A stretch of 64,000 bases of DNA. It comes from Anaerolinea sp. (GTDB lineage: Bacteria > Chloroflexota > Anaerolineae > Anaerolineales > Anaerolineaceae). The stretch lies in NCBI GenBank assembly GCA_020725865.1, contig DYEC01000024.1, positions 124,001 through 188,000 of the forward strand. The letters are read 5' to 3'. Each line of letters starts with the position of its first letter. Position 1 is the first letter of the stretch. Shown piece after piece: positions 50,865 through 60,222 of the stretch. The notes under the pieces were generated by a model, which worked only from the letters and a program-made list of their open reading frames with translations, was not told the DNA's origin and did no database searches. Position numbers and translations under genes: made by a program.

Positions 50865-53207
50865 GTGTCGGATCTAACAGGGCAATTCATTGAGCGTTAT
50901 CGAATCATTGAGCTGCTGGGGCAAGGCGGCATGGCTTACGTATATAAAGCATTTGATACACGCCTGGAGCGGATGGTGGCGATCAAGGTTATTCGCCAGG
51001 ATGCTTTTGCGCCCAAGGAGATGCAGGACTTGACCAAACGTTTCGAACGCGAGGCAAAGTCACTGGCGAAACTGGATCATCCTAACATTGTTAAAATTTT
51101 CGATTATGGCGAGCATGGCGGTTCGCCTTATCTGGTGATGCAATATGTAGGGGGTGGGTCGCTGAGAGAGTGTCTAAAGGAACAAGGTGAACTTTGGCAT
51201 TGGCGTAAATCTGCCCGCCTGCTGATACCAATTGCCTGGGCACTGGATTATGCGCACCAACAAAACATCATCCATCGCGATGTCAAGACCCCCAATATTT
51301 TGCTGACCACGCAGGACATTCCCATGCTCTCAGACTTTGGTATTGCCAAGATCGTTGCGCCAGGGGTTGTAGCCACTTTGACTGGTACGGGCGTGGGAAT
51401 TGGGACGCCTGAGTATATGGCACCAGAACAGGCGATGGGAAAAGTTTTTCCGCAAAGTGATATTTACTCGCTGGGAATTGTTTTTTTTGAGCTAATAACT
51501 GGTCAATTGCCCTATTCAGCGGATACACCTATGGCGGTGATCCTTAAACATCTAAATGAGCCCTTGCCCTCGCCGCGAGGTCTTAATCCTTCTCTGCCGG
51601 AGACAGTTGAGAAAATATTACTAAAAGCCTTAGCCAAGCAGCCAGAGGAACGCTATACAACAGCAGCTGAGATGGCTGAAGCCCTGGAAAATCTGATGCA
51701 GTTACCAGACGAGGCGTTTCCACCAACTGTATTATCAGCGAGCATCCCGCAGTCGGGGGTACCCGGCGAAATGGAAACAGTACCAGCTCTACCAGCTGAG
51801 CCAGAAACGGTAACGGGTGTACCGGCTGTAGCGGCACCTTCGGGTTTTGCCCCTCCCGCCCAGCCTGAAGTAAAACCGCCTGTCGAAACAATGGCACATC
51901 CGCTGGTTTTGTCTGCGCCAACACAACCCGAACCGCCAGAGCCAGCTCTCAAAACACCTCCTGAAAGAAGCAAACCACACCCAAGAATAGGCGGGGTAAT
52001 CCCTATCCTGATTGTGATGCTGGCGCTGGTGGGTTTCTTTTGGGTTATTAGCGAGAATGGGTGGAATATATTTCAGCAGACCGCTGAAAGATTTTCCCCC
52101 ACTTTGATACCGACACGTGCACTGCCTTCTGCGGTGGTTTTTGAACAATCCGAACCTATCAAGGTTGCGTTTCTATTACCTTTGAGCGGTTCATCGTCGT
52201 CATTTGGCATTTCGGCACGTGATGGCATGTCACTGGCACTTGAGGAATGGAACAGCAAAGGCGGTGTTCTTGGTCGCAGGATTGAACCGATTATCGAGGA
52301 TACCCAGTGTAAGGCTGATTTGGCAACTCGAGCGGCTGAAAGGGTTATTGATCAGAACAAAGTTCATTATATTATTGGAGAAGTCTGTTCGATGGCTTCC
52401 ATTCCCGTGTCGCAAATTGCTGAGGAAAAGGGCGTGGTGATGGTCAGCCCGACCTCCACAAACCCAACTGTCACGTTAAATGCGGATGGTTCAACAAAGC
52501 AATATGTTTTTCGTGCTTGTTTTGTCGATCCTTTTCAAGCAGTAATTATGGCAAAATTTGCCATGGATCAGGGTTTCAAGTCCGCTTTCATTCTTTTTAA
52601 TAAAAATGATGATTACTCCCGCGGTCTGGGTCTAACTTTTGAACAAGCCTGGATGCAAGCGCGCGGCAGGGTGCTTGGTATTGAGCCTTACACTTCTGAA
52701 ACAACTGATTTCACTCCCATCTTAACTAAAGCGGTATACAGCAAAGCCGATTTTCTCTACCTTCCTGATTACTACTACAGGATCAATCTGATTGCCCAAC
52801 AAGCAAAACACCAAGGGGTGGCGTCAGTGTTGATAGGTAGCGATGGCTGGGATTCGCCAGAACTCGATTTGCAGATGACAAATGGCGGATATTTCTCCAA
52901 CCACTATTCGGCAGAAGACCCGCGTCCGATTGTGCAGGAATGGGTGAAAAAGTATCAAGAACGTTACGGTAAAGCACCCGATGCAATCGCTACATTAACA
53001 TATGATTCAATCCATATTCTGCTTAACGCGATTAAAAGAGCTGGAGGGGATGATCCTGCAAAAGTGAAGGATACACTTGCCAGCGAAGGATTTGAAGCCG
53101 TCACCGGTTGGACAAAATTTGATGGACATCACAATCCCATCAAGCCCGCTGTGGTGATGCAAATTAAGGACGGGCGGATTGTTTTTATCACTAGCATCCA
53201 GCCCTGA
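50865..53207 (+). CDS. Ser/Thr protein kinase fused to extracellular Leu/Ile/Val-binding-type domain
   Basis: The GTG at 50865 with GAGGT six bases before it gives MSDLTGQFIERYRIIELLGQ; a GTG at 50853 is also in frame. Residues 10-275 form a complete Hanks kinase: LGQGGMAYVYKA, VAIKVI (Lys), IIHRDVKTPNILL, LSDFGIAKIV, GIGTPEYMAPEQA. A Pro-rich cytoplasmic linker, one membrane helix (IPILIVMLALVGFFWVI, about 376-395) and a type I periplasmic binding domain follow (IKVAFLLPLSGSSSSFGISA, NSKGGVLGRRIEPIIEDTQC, KVHYIIGEVCSMASIPVSQI, GVVMVSPTSTNPTVTL). The PBP domain is of the branched-chain amino acid receptor type (Peripla_BP_6). The protein should phosphorylate cytoplasmic targets in response to an outside solute. 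Confidence 0.93.
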   Translation: MSDLTGQFIERYRIIELLGQGGMAYVYKAFDTRLERMVAIKVIRQDAFAPKEMQDLTKRFEREAKSLAKLDHPNIVKIFDYGEHGGSPYLVMQYVGGGSLRECLKEQGELWHWRKSARLLIPIAWALDYAHQQNIIHRDVKTPNILLTTQDIPMLSDFGIAKIVAPGVVATLTGTGVGIGTPEYMAPEQAMGKVFPQSDIYSLGIVFFELITGQLPYSADTPMAVILKHLNEPLPSPRGLNPSLPETVEKILLKALAKQPEERYTTAAEMAEALENLMQLPDEAFPPTVLSASIPQSGVPGEMETVPALPAEPETVTGVPAVAAPSGFAPPAQPEVKPPVETMAHPLVLSAPTQPEPPEPALKTPPERSKPHPRIGGVIPILIVMLALVGFFWVISENGWNIFQQTAERFSPTLIPTRALPSAVVFEQSEPIKVAFLLPLSGSSSSFGISARDGMSLALEEWNSKGGVLGRRIEPIIEDTQCKADLATRAAERVIDQNKVHYIIGEVCSMASIPVSQIAEEKGVVMVSPTSTNPTVTLNADGSTKQYVFRACFVDPFQAVIMAKFAMDQGFKSAFILFNKNDDYSRGLGLTFEQAWMQARGRVLGIEPYTSETTDFTPILTKAVYSKADFLYLPDYYYRINLIAQQAKHQGVASVLIGSDGWDSPELDLQMTNGGYFSNHYSAEDPRPIVQEWVKKYQERYGKAPDAIATLTYDSIHILLNAIKRAGGDDPAKVKDTLASEGFEAVTGWTKFDGHHNPIKPAVVMQIKDGRIVFITSIQP

Positions 53208-53225
53208 GAGAATTAACCGGGCAAA

Positions 53226-53262
53226 AAACTGCCCGGTGCCTTTCAGGGCGGCCGGGCAGTTT
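53226..53262. terminator. Terminator hairpin between convergent genes
   Basis: AAACTGCCCGG and CCGGGCAGTTT form an 11-bp perfect stem. An overlapping alternative stem CCGGGCA/TGCCCGG begins at 53218. The symmetric A/T tails suit termination from both sides. Confidence 0.8.
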
Positions 53263-53277
53263 CTATCAGTGAGGGAC

Positions 53278-54345
53278 TTATCTCCTTGCAAACTTGTTGG
53301 ACAGGGTATAGTGGATCATGTTCTGCCACAGGCGCACTGTATCATAGAGTGAGTAATCGTGGGTGGAAAAAGTTTGTAAAATCACTCGTCCGTCCTGGCA
53401 GGAAGTGAGCAACCCGTAATTGTTAGGGTCGTTCGATAGCAGCCCAGCGAGGATGTGATTGTGCCCATTTGGATCTATGCGGATCAGGTCTCCAGCATCA
53501 CCGGGCCAGAAGATGCTCGGCTGAAGCGGCATGGCGACCGTATTTGGTGTGCTAAACACAGGTGAGCCGGACATCAGTGCCGGGATGTAATAGTCAAGGT
53601 AGTTTCCGGTGGCATGATGCCAATCTTTTTCGACGTGGGCGCCGCAAATATCCAGCATGAATTGACCCAACGCGGACTGGTCCTCATCGAGATTCCAGGT
53701 TTCCACAATCAATGCCCCGCCCGAATTGACATGGTTCATAATTCCATCCAACACACCTAGACTGCCGAGTTCAGTCCGGTCACGGTTTTCAACTGCCATG
53801 ACCACCAGATCCCATCCCCCGTTGCGTAGCAGACGGTCAAAGTTGCCCAGGTAATTATTGGTATTGACAACATTCCCGCCCGAAAAACGCATGCCATCCA
53901 GAGCCTTACTCAGACGGGGGACAAGCCGTCCCTGAGCATCAGGTTCATCATAGACCAGAACATTTGCTGACAAAATACGCGCCTCAAACTGTCTGGTCAG
54001 TTCGGCTGCATCTGGAGTCTGCGTGGGGATTGGTGTTGGAGTTTCTGTTGGCAGGAGGACTTCCGTCTCCGTAACGGTAGGTTCGGCAGTGGGCGGTTCG
54101 GGCTGCGTAGCGACGACCACAATTGGGGTTGGGCTGGGTTCTTCAGGAAGTTCTTTGGGGCTGGCGGTGGGCGGGTTGCCAGCAATTGCCGTTTGTTGCA
54201 GCGCCAGGGCAATTTGAGTGTTCTGTAAAGCCTGAAGTGTTAACTGGGTATCGGCCGCAGGTACAGCGGGCTGGGCAGGGATGCAGGCGGAGATGAGCAG
54301 AACAAACGCAAAAAGCGAGAAAAGGTCAAGAGGATTTCGTTTCAT
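53278..54345 (-). CDS. Lipoprotein with Thr/Pro linker and ThuA/DUF4350-like domain
   Basis: The 355-residue protein has a lipoprotein signal ending LLISAC (Cys at 21). A short helical Gln-rich segment and a roughly 60-residue Pro/Thr/Glu linker follow. The globular part begins at about 125. It alternates strands and helices with NVLVYDEPDAQGRL, GGNVVNTNNYLGNFDRLL, WDLVVMAVENRD and HVNSGGALIVETWNLDED, then QDGRVILQTFSTHDY near the end. This is the pattern of class I glutamine amidotransferase-fold proteins such as ThuA or DUF4350, without a visible nucleophile Cys. A surface-exposed binding role is likely. I cannot name a function. Confidence 0.68.
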   Translation of the reverse strand: MKRNPLDLFSLFAFVLLISACIPAQPAVPAADTQLTLQALQNTQIALALQQTAIAGNPPTASPKELPEEPSPTPIVVVATQPEPPTAEPTVTETEVLLPTETPTPIPTQTPDAAELTRQFEARILSANVLVYDEPDAQGRLVPRLSKALDGMRFSGGNVVNTNNYLGNFDRLLRNGGWDLVVMAVENRDRTELGSLGVLDGIMNHVNSGGALIVETWNLDEDQSALGQFMLDICGAHVEKDWHHATGNYLDYYIPALMSGSPVFSTPNTVAMPLQPSIFWPGDAGDLIRIDPNGHNHILAGLLSNDPNNYGLLTSCQDGRVILQTFSTHDYSLYDTVRLWQNMIHYTLSNKFARR

Positions 54346-54449
54346 GATTAAATCCTTCTCTGGAAAATCGGCTTACAAACGTTATCATCATTTTACACTT
54401 ATTTTATGGGGGCGGGTTAACCGAAATTCGGGTAAAAAAGATTAAAAAC

Positions 54450-54477
54450 TTGACTATTCGGACAACAATGGTAAAAT
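54450..54477 (+). promoter_or_regulatory. Promoter of csoR-copZ-copA
   Basis: TTGACT and TAAAAT are 16 bases apart, 46 bp before the csoR start. The CsoR-type operator lies just downstream of the -10 box. Confidence 0.7.
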
Positions 54478-54490
54478 ATTAAGGAATTAT

Positions 54491-54510
54491 CCCCTCCCAC
54501 CGGGGAGGGG
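54491..54510 (+). promoter_or_regulatory. CsoR-type operator
   Basis: CCCCTCCC and GGGAGGGG form a perfect 8-bp inverted repeat with an ACCG centre. GC-rich G-tract/C-tract palindromes of this kind between -10 box and start codon are the known binding sites of CsoR-family repressors. Autoregulation is therefore expected. The ribosome site GGAAGG follows at once. Confidence 0.68.
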
Positions 54511-54522
54511 CGGAAGGTTGTG

Positions 54523-54795
54523 ATGAAAGATCGAGAGGATGTTATTCGGCGTTTAAAAACTGCTGAGGGTCACCTGCGCGGCGTTCAGCGTATGGTAGAA
54601 GAAGATGCCTATTGCATTGACATTATCCGTCAGATACAGGCTATTCAATCCGCCTTGAATAAGATCAGCACGTTGATTCTCGAAAAGCATCTCAATTCCT
54701 GTCTCATTGCGGCTGTGCAGGGTGAGGACCCTGCAGAGCGCGAACGTGTGCTGCATGAAATTGTAGATGTTTTTGAGGCGGCTTCCCGTGTTTGA
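54523..54795 (+). CDS. csoR: CsoR-family copper-sensing repressor
   Basis: The ATG at 54523 (MKDREDVIRRL) follows GGAAGG at 5 bases; the preceding GTG codon is ignored. The 90-residue all-helical protein shows the family pattern RLKTAEGHLRGVQRMVEED, then AYCIDIIRQIQAIQSALNKI and LEKHLNSCL. This provides the Cu(I) ligands Cys (in AYC), His and Cys (in HxxxC). These three residues distinguish true CsoR from FrmR/RcnR relatives. It is followed by a copper chaperone and a copper ATPase, which confirms the assignment. Copper binding releases DNA and opens the operon. Confidence 0.95.
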   Translation: MKDREDVIRRLKTAEGHLRGVQRMVEEDAYCIDIIRQIQAIQSALNKISTLILEKHLNSCLIAAVQGEDPAERERVLHEIVDVFEAASRV

Positions 54796-54827
54796 AAAAT
54801 CTGTGTGAAAAGAAAGGGATTTAATCC

Positions 54828-55037
54828 ATGCAAACAGTCACCTATTCTATTCCAAATATTTCCTGTGCACACTGTGTTCATACAATCACAATGGAACTCA
54901 GTGATTTGGAGGGTGTTCATTCGGTTGAGGTCAGTCTGGAAAAGAAATCTGCCACAATTGCCTTTGATGCGCCAGCCAGCGAGAAAACGATCATTAATCT
55001 TCTGAAAGAAATCAATTATCCGCCCAGTCTTGCATAG
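54828..55037 (+). CDS. copZ: Copper chaperone, HMA domain (CopZ-like)
   Basis: The 69-residue protein is a single HMA domain with the metal site ISCAHCVHTI (CxxC at 14-17 approximately). The ferredoxin-like pattern LEGVHSVEVSLEKKSATIAF and a C-terminal INLLKEINYPPSLA follow. CopZ proteins carry Cu(I) to CopA and CsoR. It is 32 bp after csoR and 81 bp before copA on the same strand. The methionine usually before CxxC is replaced by Ser (ISCAHC), a minor variation. Confidence 0.92.
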   Translation: MQTVTYSIPNISCAHCVHTITMELSDLEGVHSVEVSLEKKSATIAFDAPASEKTIINLLKEINYPPSLA

Positions 55038-55118
55038 TCTGGGAATGGGATCGTCCTGACCAGACTGTGAACTTACACTGTTCAGGTTTTTAGAGGTTGG
55101 AGAAGGATCATTGCTGCG

Positions 55119-57545
55119 ATGTCAGATACAAGACAATTAACCCTACCTATTACCGGAATGACCTGCGCGAACTGTGTAGCGACAGTCGAGCGTAATATAA
55201 AAAAGGTAAATGGTGTGCAGGAGGTGTCAGTTAATTTATCATCCGAGCGCGCAACGGTGGTTTTTGATCCGGCACTGGCGAAATTGCCAGACTTAATTGG
55301 GCGGGTGGAGCGCGCCGGATATGGGGTAGCCAGCGGAGAAGCCAATCTGAGCATTCGTCGAATGAGTGATGACAACGATGCTCGCCGGCTGGAGAAGACA
55401 CTATCCACATTAGAAGGTGTGCTTGAAGCACAGGTCAGCTTCGCTGTGGAAAAAGCGTATATCCGTTATATTCCTACGATTATCAGTCAGGCGGAGTTAC
55501 GAAGAGCGATTATCTCCGCTGGCTTTGACGTTCTTGAAGCAGGCGGCGAGGCTGACGATGCCGAAGCTCGCGCCCGGCAGGCGGAAATTAATCAGCAGCG
55601 CCGTTACCTGACCATTGGTCTGCTTTTCACTGTTCCATTGTTTTTGCTTGCGATGGGGCGTGATCTTGGGTTGCTTCCAAAGATGCTGGCACATGCTTCA
55701 TGGATGAACTGGTTGATGTTGGTATTGGCAACCCCGGTACAATTTTATGTGGGCTGGCAATATTACGTTGGGGCGTATAAGTCCCTGCGTAACAGGTCTG
55801 CCAATATGGATGTGCTGGTAGCGATGGGGTCATCGGCAGCCTATTTTTATTCCCTTCCCGTGACTTTTGGCCTGCTTTCGGGGCATGTTTATTTTGAGAC
55901 AGCAGCAGTGATTATCACCCTGATCAAACTGGGTAAGTTTCTGGAAGCGCGCGCTAAAGGTCGCACCAGCGAAGCCATCAAAAAACTGATGGGTTTACAG
56001 GCAAAGACGGCACACGTCATACGCGCGGGGCAGGAACTGGAAGTGCCGGTAGAGGAAGTAAAGGTAGGTGATATTGTCATTGTCCGTCCCGGAGAGAAGA
56101 TCGCCGTGGATGGTGTGGTCCTTGAAGGTCGCTCGGCAGTGGACGAGTCCATGCTAACAGGCGAGTCGTTGCCAGTGGAAAAGGGACCAGGGGATGCAGT
56201 AATTGGGGCGACACTGAATAAATTGGGATTGCTCAAGTTTGAAGCGACACGGGTTGGCAAAGAAACCGCGCTGGCGCAAATTATCCGTCTGGTCGAAGAA
56301 GCACAAGCCAGCAAAGCGCCGATTCAAAAACTGGCTGATAGCATCTCGGCGGTGTTTGTTCCAATTGTGATTCTGATTGCGTTGACCACTTTTACAGTGT
56401 GGTATTTTCTAGTTCCATTGCCTGCAGGTTCACAAGAGAGCGTATTCACCCGCGCCTTAATTAACATGGTGGCGGTGCTGGTGATTGCCTGTCCCTGTGC
56501 GATGGGACTGGCGACGCCGACGGCGGTCATGGTTGGCAGCGGGAAAGGTGCTGAACTAGGGATTCTGTTCAAGAGCGGCGAAGCGTTGGAGCGCGCCGGG
56601 CGTTTGACGACCGTGGTGCTGGATAAAACCGGTACCATCACACGCGGTCAGCCGAAGGTGACAGATATCATCGTGCGTGAGTTTCCTGCTGGTGAGGATG
56701 AATTGTTGCGAATGGCGGCTTCAGTTGAGAAGGGTAGCGAGCACCCACTAGGTGAAGCAATCTTTGCTGAGGCCGGGGAGCGAGGTTTGACCCTGGTTGA
56801 ACCACAAGGTTTTCGCGCGACGGCAGGACAGGGTGTAACAGCAGTCGTGGATGACCATGAAGTCCTGATTGGCAACCTGCGTATGGCTGAAGCGTATCAG
56901 TTGGTATTGAATGGGCTGGATTCGGAGATTCAACGATTACAGAGTGAAGCTAAAACGGTTGTACTGGTAGCAGTAGATGGGGTGGTGCGCGGTGTTATCG
57001 GGATTGCCGATACACTTAAGGAAGGATCGGTAGAGGCTGTGCACCGTTTGCATGAGATGGGATTGAAGGTGGTAATGATCACCGGGGATAACCAGCAGAC
57101 TGCTCGAGCGATTGCCCGACAGGTTGGCGTTGACACCGTATTGGCGGAAGTCCTGCCGGGTGATAAGGCGATGGAAATAAAGAAACTACAAACTGGCGGG
57201 GAAGTTGTGGCGATGGTGGGCGATGGCATCAACGATGCGCCAGCGTTGGCGCAGGCGGATGTGGGCATTGCAATTGGCAGCGGTGCTGATGTGGCGATGG
57301 CTTCGTCACCGGTAGTGCTGATCAGCGGGGATTTAAGGGGGGTAGCGCGGGCGATCCAGCTTTCACGCCGAACGTTGCGAACCATCAAACAAAACCTGTT
57401 CTGGGCGTTTTTCTATAATGTGGTGTTAATCCCGGCGGCTGCATTGGGGCTGATGAACCCAATGTTGGCTGCGCTAGCAATGGCATTCAGCAGTGTTTTT
57501 GTTGTGACCAATAGTTTGCGGTTGCGTAAGTTTCGGGTGACTTAA
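55119..57545 (+). CDS. copA: Cu(I)-exporting P1B-type ATPase
   Basis: The 808-residue pump has a first HMA domain with [15 protein letters not shown] second HMA-like fold follows (about 78-145: [36 protein letters not shown]) that lacks the CxxC pair (SDDND stands there). Eight membrane helices are expected, with [17 protein letters not shown] (the CPC Cu site) in TM6. TGES and DKTGTITRG are the actuator and phosphorylation motifs, [11 protein letters not shown] is the HP nucleotide motif, and [14 protein letters not shown] the hinge. [20 protein letters not shown] in the last helix contains the Met and Ser ligands of Cu(I) pumps. It belongs to the CsoR operon and removes copper from the cytoplasm. 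Confidence 0.96.
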   Translation: MSDTRQLTLPITGMTCANCVATVERNIKKVNGVQEVSVNLSSERATVVFDPALAKLPDLIGRVERAGYGVASGEANLSIRRMSDDNDARRLEKTLSTLEGVLEAQVSFAVEKAYIRYIPTIISQAELRRAIISAGFDVLEAGGEADDAEARARQAEINQQRRYLTIGLLFTVPLFLLAMGRDLGLLPKMLAHASWMNWLMLVLATPVQFYVGWQYYVGAYKSLRNRSANMDVLVAMGSSAAYFYSLPVTFGLLSGHVYFETAAVIITLIKLGKFLEARAKGRTSEAIKKLMGLQAKTAHVIRAGQELEVPVEEVKVGDIVIVRPGEKIAVDGVVLEGRSAVDESMLTGESLPVEKGPGDAVIGATLNKLGLLKFEATRVGKETALAQIIRLVEEAQASKAPIQKLADSISAVFVPIVILIALTTFTVWYFLVPLPAGSQESVFTRALINMVAVLVIACPCAMGLATPTAVMVGSGKGAELGILFKSGEALERAGRLTTVVLDKTGTITRGQPKVTDIIVREFPAGEDELLRMAASVEKGSEHPLGEAIFAEAGERGLTLVEPQGFRATAGQGVTAVVDDHEVLIGNLRMAEAYQLVLNGLDSEIQRLQSEAKTVVLVAVDGVVRGVIGIADTLKEGSVEAVHRLHEMGLKVVMITGDNQQTARAIARQVGVDTVLAEVLPGDKAMEIKKLQTGGEVVAMVGDGINDAPALAQADVGIAIGSGADVAMASSPVVLISGDLRGVARAIQLSRRTLRTIKQNLFWAFFYNVVLIPAAALGLMNPMLAALAMAFSSVFVVTNSLRLRKFRVT

Positions 57546-57558
57546 GAAGGCATCTTTC

Positions 57559-58692
57559 CTAGATTTCCAGGCGGTAGACACGGTACCGTTTATAAAGGGT
57601 GGCGCCGAAGCGTTTAGCCAGGACCGGCGTGCGCGGGTTATCCGCAGATGTCAGTGAAAAGTCCAGCCACTTGTAATTTCGCTCCCGAGCCCGCCTTAGC
57701 ATTTCGTCAAATAAGAGAATGACAACACCACTACCCCAATACTCTGGCAGTATCAGAATGCTTTTGATGGTCAGACAATGAATTGGCTGACGCTGGTGCT
57801 GCCATAATTTGAGGTAGTCGCATGGCTTGCGCAACCCATTTACATGAATAAAGATTTCATTCAGATTGGGTAGTCCGGGAAACCACCCAACGGTTTTTCC
57901 ATCTACTTCGGCAAATAACACTAGTTCCGGGTCGGCAATCTTGCGAAATGGCGCTAGGTTTTCAAAAACTACCTCGCGCTGCCAGGGACGGTGATCAGGA
58001 AGATGTGCTAGCGAGCGATTAAGCAAGATATAAACGCGCTCCAGTTCATCCTTCCAATGGGATAAATCAGCCGGGCGGATGAGGATGTCCTTGCGGCGCT
58101 GGCGTACGTGCTCTGCCATTTGTGCCAGTTCCTGGAAGACGGGTTTGTCCTTTGTGATGTCAAGGGCAAAAGCCAGATTATCGCCGCGCGCCGGGATGAA
58201 GCCATAGCGTTCAACAAATTCGAGATAGTAAGGGGGCGTATGCCCACACATCAAAGCTGGCGGGCGATCACGTCCTTCTACTAAAATGCCGTATCCGTCT
58301 TCATAATCCAGGTTAAAAGGTCCAACCAGAGAGGTTAATCCGCGCGCGGATGCCCAATGGATGGCGCGTTCGAGTAGAGCTTCCATCACTGTATAATCTT
58401 CAACGAAGTTGAAGAAGCCAAAAATGGCTTCTTTGCGCCCGGTTTCCTCATTGCTTTTTCGGTCCTCGGCGACACAAATTGTGCCAACAGGTTCGTGGTT
58501 ATGCCATGCGACGAAGTATCTTGCCGTACCGCGCTTGAAGAAAACCCCGCGTTTGGGGTCGGTGCGCTTTCTCAGGTCCGGCAAAAGCGGCGGCACCCAC
58601 AGGGGGTCATTTGCATAAATTTTCCATGGAAAGGTCAAAAATGTTTCCCGATCCCGGTGATTGAGCACTGGAAGAACCTGGATTTCACTCAT
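57559..58692 (-). CDS. GNAT-fold acyltransferase-like protein, unknown acceptor
   Basis: The 377-residue protein belongs to a conserved bacterial family with a tandem GNAT-like fold. It starts VLNHRDRETFLTFPWKIYAN, with WVPPLLPDLRKRTDP. FGFFNFVEDYTVMEALLERA resembles the first GNAT core, and LVGPFNLDYEDGYGILVEG is a typical family block. The second half has LILPEYWGSGVVILLFDEML (acetyl-CoA loop region) and WLDFSLTSADNPRTPVLAKR. There is no signal peptide. It overlaps the upstream GPH transporter gene by 4 bp. Acceptor and pathway are unknown; the coupled sugar transporter only hints at sugar-related metabolism. Confidence 0.75.
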   Translation of the reverse strand: MSEIQVLPVLNHRDRETFLTFPWKIYANDPLWVPPLLPDLRKRTDPKRGVFFKRGTARYFVAWHNHEPVGTICVAEDRKSNEETGRKEAIFGFFNFVEDYTVMEALLERAIHWASARGLTSLVGPFNLDYEDGYGILVEGRDRPPALMCGHTPPYYLEFVERYGFIPARGDNLAFALDITKDKPVFQELAQMAEHVRQRRKDILIRPADLSHWKDELERVYILLNRSLAHLPDHRPWQREVVFENLAPFRKIADPELVLFAEVDGKTVGWFPGLPNLNEIFIHVNGLRKPCDYLKLWQHQRQPIHCLTIKSILILPEYWGSGVVILLFDEMLRRARERNYKWLDFSLTSADNPRTPVLAKRFGATLYKRYRVYRLEI

Positions 58693-60053
58693 GCAACCTC
58701 CTGTTTGTGAGACAGACGGCGCTCTTCAAGCTCTTGAACAATACGGGCGTGTGTCTGGCGGTTAAGCGGGTAGGCAATGGCGAAGACGATCCCAATGGTC
58801 AACAACAAGGCAGGCAGCGGACCAATAACCAGTCGGATACCCAGCAGGGCGCTTGCCGGTTGTTGGGTAGCATTGGGGACATATCCACTTGCATCCAGGA
58901 TAAGCAATGCCAGAGGAATAGCCAGCGAGGAGGCGATTTTTTGCGCCAGTGTGACCAGACTGTAAAACATGCCTTCGTGACGGGAGCCGGTCTGGTATTC
59001 ATCCCATTCAATGGCATCCGGCAGGATAGACCAAGGTAACACATGCGCTGCACTCACTCCAATGCCTGCCAGAATGCAAAGAAAGAAGATCACTTGAAAA
59101 GGTACTGTAGCATTGATCGAGATCAAAATGAGCTGAACGACCGCCCAAAATGCTACTCCAACACCATAAGCCAGACGTTTGTTCAAACGACGTGCTGCCC
59201 ATTCCCATAGCGGCAAAGCCAAAATAGCGGTAATGAAAATGGCTGCCATGATGGCATCGCTTTGCGTCTCTCTTTTGAGCACATACTTGATAAAGTACAA
59301 TAGTGTGGCTTGAAGAATGTCTATAGAAACCCAGGTAATCAAAAAGATGATTGCCCCGAAAACGAAAGGACGATTTTTTATTGCTGCACGCAGCGAATCG
59401 CGAAATTTGGGCTGTTCCAGTTCAAGATGTTCCTTCCGCTCTCGGGTACAGAAAAAGACGACGAGTAGCGGTGCGGCGCTAACAAAACCGAAAATGGTGC
59501 CCATCAGTAGTACACGGGGAGCATTTTCAGGCCGAAAGGTGCCGATGATCGCCAGCGGCACAGTAAAGGCGATCAAACTACCAAGAATGGAAAAGAACAT
59601 GCGATAACTGGTCAACGCAGTGCGCTCATCGTAGTTTGACGTGAGTTCGGGCGTCAGGGCAAAGTAGGGCATGTACACGAAGGTCGCAGCCGCATCAAAG
59701 ATGACATATACAACGGCATAGTAAACTGCCAGCGCCAGATGACTCTCGAATGGAGGGCGTATCCACATTAAAACATAGGCAAGGGCAAAGGGCAATGAGC
59801 CGAAGAGCAGGAATGGCCGCCGCCGACCCCAGCGGGTACGCGCCCGGTCGGAAAGATGTCCAATGAGCGGATCGTTAATATAATCCCAGCTTCTCCCGAT
59901 AAATATGGCTATGGCTGCGATGGAGGGGGAAACACCAACTACATCGGTCAGAAAGATGGCAAAGTAGGCGCCAATAATGGTGAGTGTGAGGCTGAAACCA
60001 ATATCCCCCAAACCGTACACAATTTTGGTGCGGCGAGACAGGCGCTCGGACAT
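58689..60053 (-). CDS. GPH-family (MelB-like) sugar:cation symporter
   Basis: The 454-residue 12-helix transporter begins TKIVYGLGDIGFSLTLTIIG. It has the GPH hallmark SWDYINDPLIGHLSDRARTR, then WGRRRPFLLFGSLPFALAYV and YDERTALTSYRMFFSILGSL. The cytoplasmic loop before the second bundle half contains the usual charged patch. Such proteins import glycosides, pentosides or hexuronides with Na+ or H+. The substrate cannot be predicted. The coupled GNAT-like gene follows with a 4-bp overlap; no glycoside hydrolase lies nearby. Confidence 0.9.
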   Translation of the reverse strand: MSERLSRRTKIVYGLGDIGFSLTLTIIGAYFAIFLTDVVGVSPSIAAIAIFIGRSWDYINDPLIGHLSDRARTRWGRRRPFLLFGSLPFALAYVLMWIRPPFESHLALAVYYAVVYVIFDAAATFVYMPYFALTPELTSNYDERTALTSYRMFFSILGSLIAFTVPLAIIGTFRPENAPRVLLMGTIFGFVSAAPLLVVFFCTRERKEHLELEQPKFRDSLRAAIKNRPFVFGAIIFLITWVSIDILQATLLYFIKYVLKRETQSDAIMAAIFITAILALPLWEWAARRLNKRLAYGVGVAFWAVVQLILISINATVPFQVIFFLCILAGIGVSAAHVLPWSILPDAIEWDEYQTGSRHEGMFYSLVTLAQKIASSLAIPLALLILDASGYVPNATQQPASALLGIRLVIGPLPALLLTIGIVFAIAYPLNRQTHARIVQELEERRLSHKQEVA

Positions 60054-60159
60054 GCGGGTTTCCTTTCGGTTTCAGAGGGTGATGTTTCTAATATCATTTT
60101 ACTGCGAACTGCCGTTTTTGATTGATGGTTACTTTCTTTGTTGTATGGATCATGAAAAA

Positions 60160-60183
60160 GCCTGCGGGTTATTTCCTGCAGGC
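60160..60183 (-). terminator. Terminator after the M23-like lipoprotein gene
   Basis: GCCTGC and GCAGGC (with an imperfect inner CGGG/CCTG extension) form a hairpin followed on the minus strand by TTTTTC, 40 bp after the lipoprotein stop. The rest of 60054-60222 holds nothing else I can support. Confidence 0.72.
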
Positions 60184-60222
60184 AAAAAAGACATCCTTAT
60201 GATTTTATCAAGACTCAGTTTC

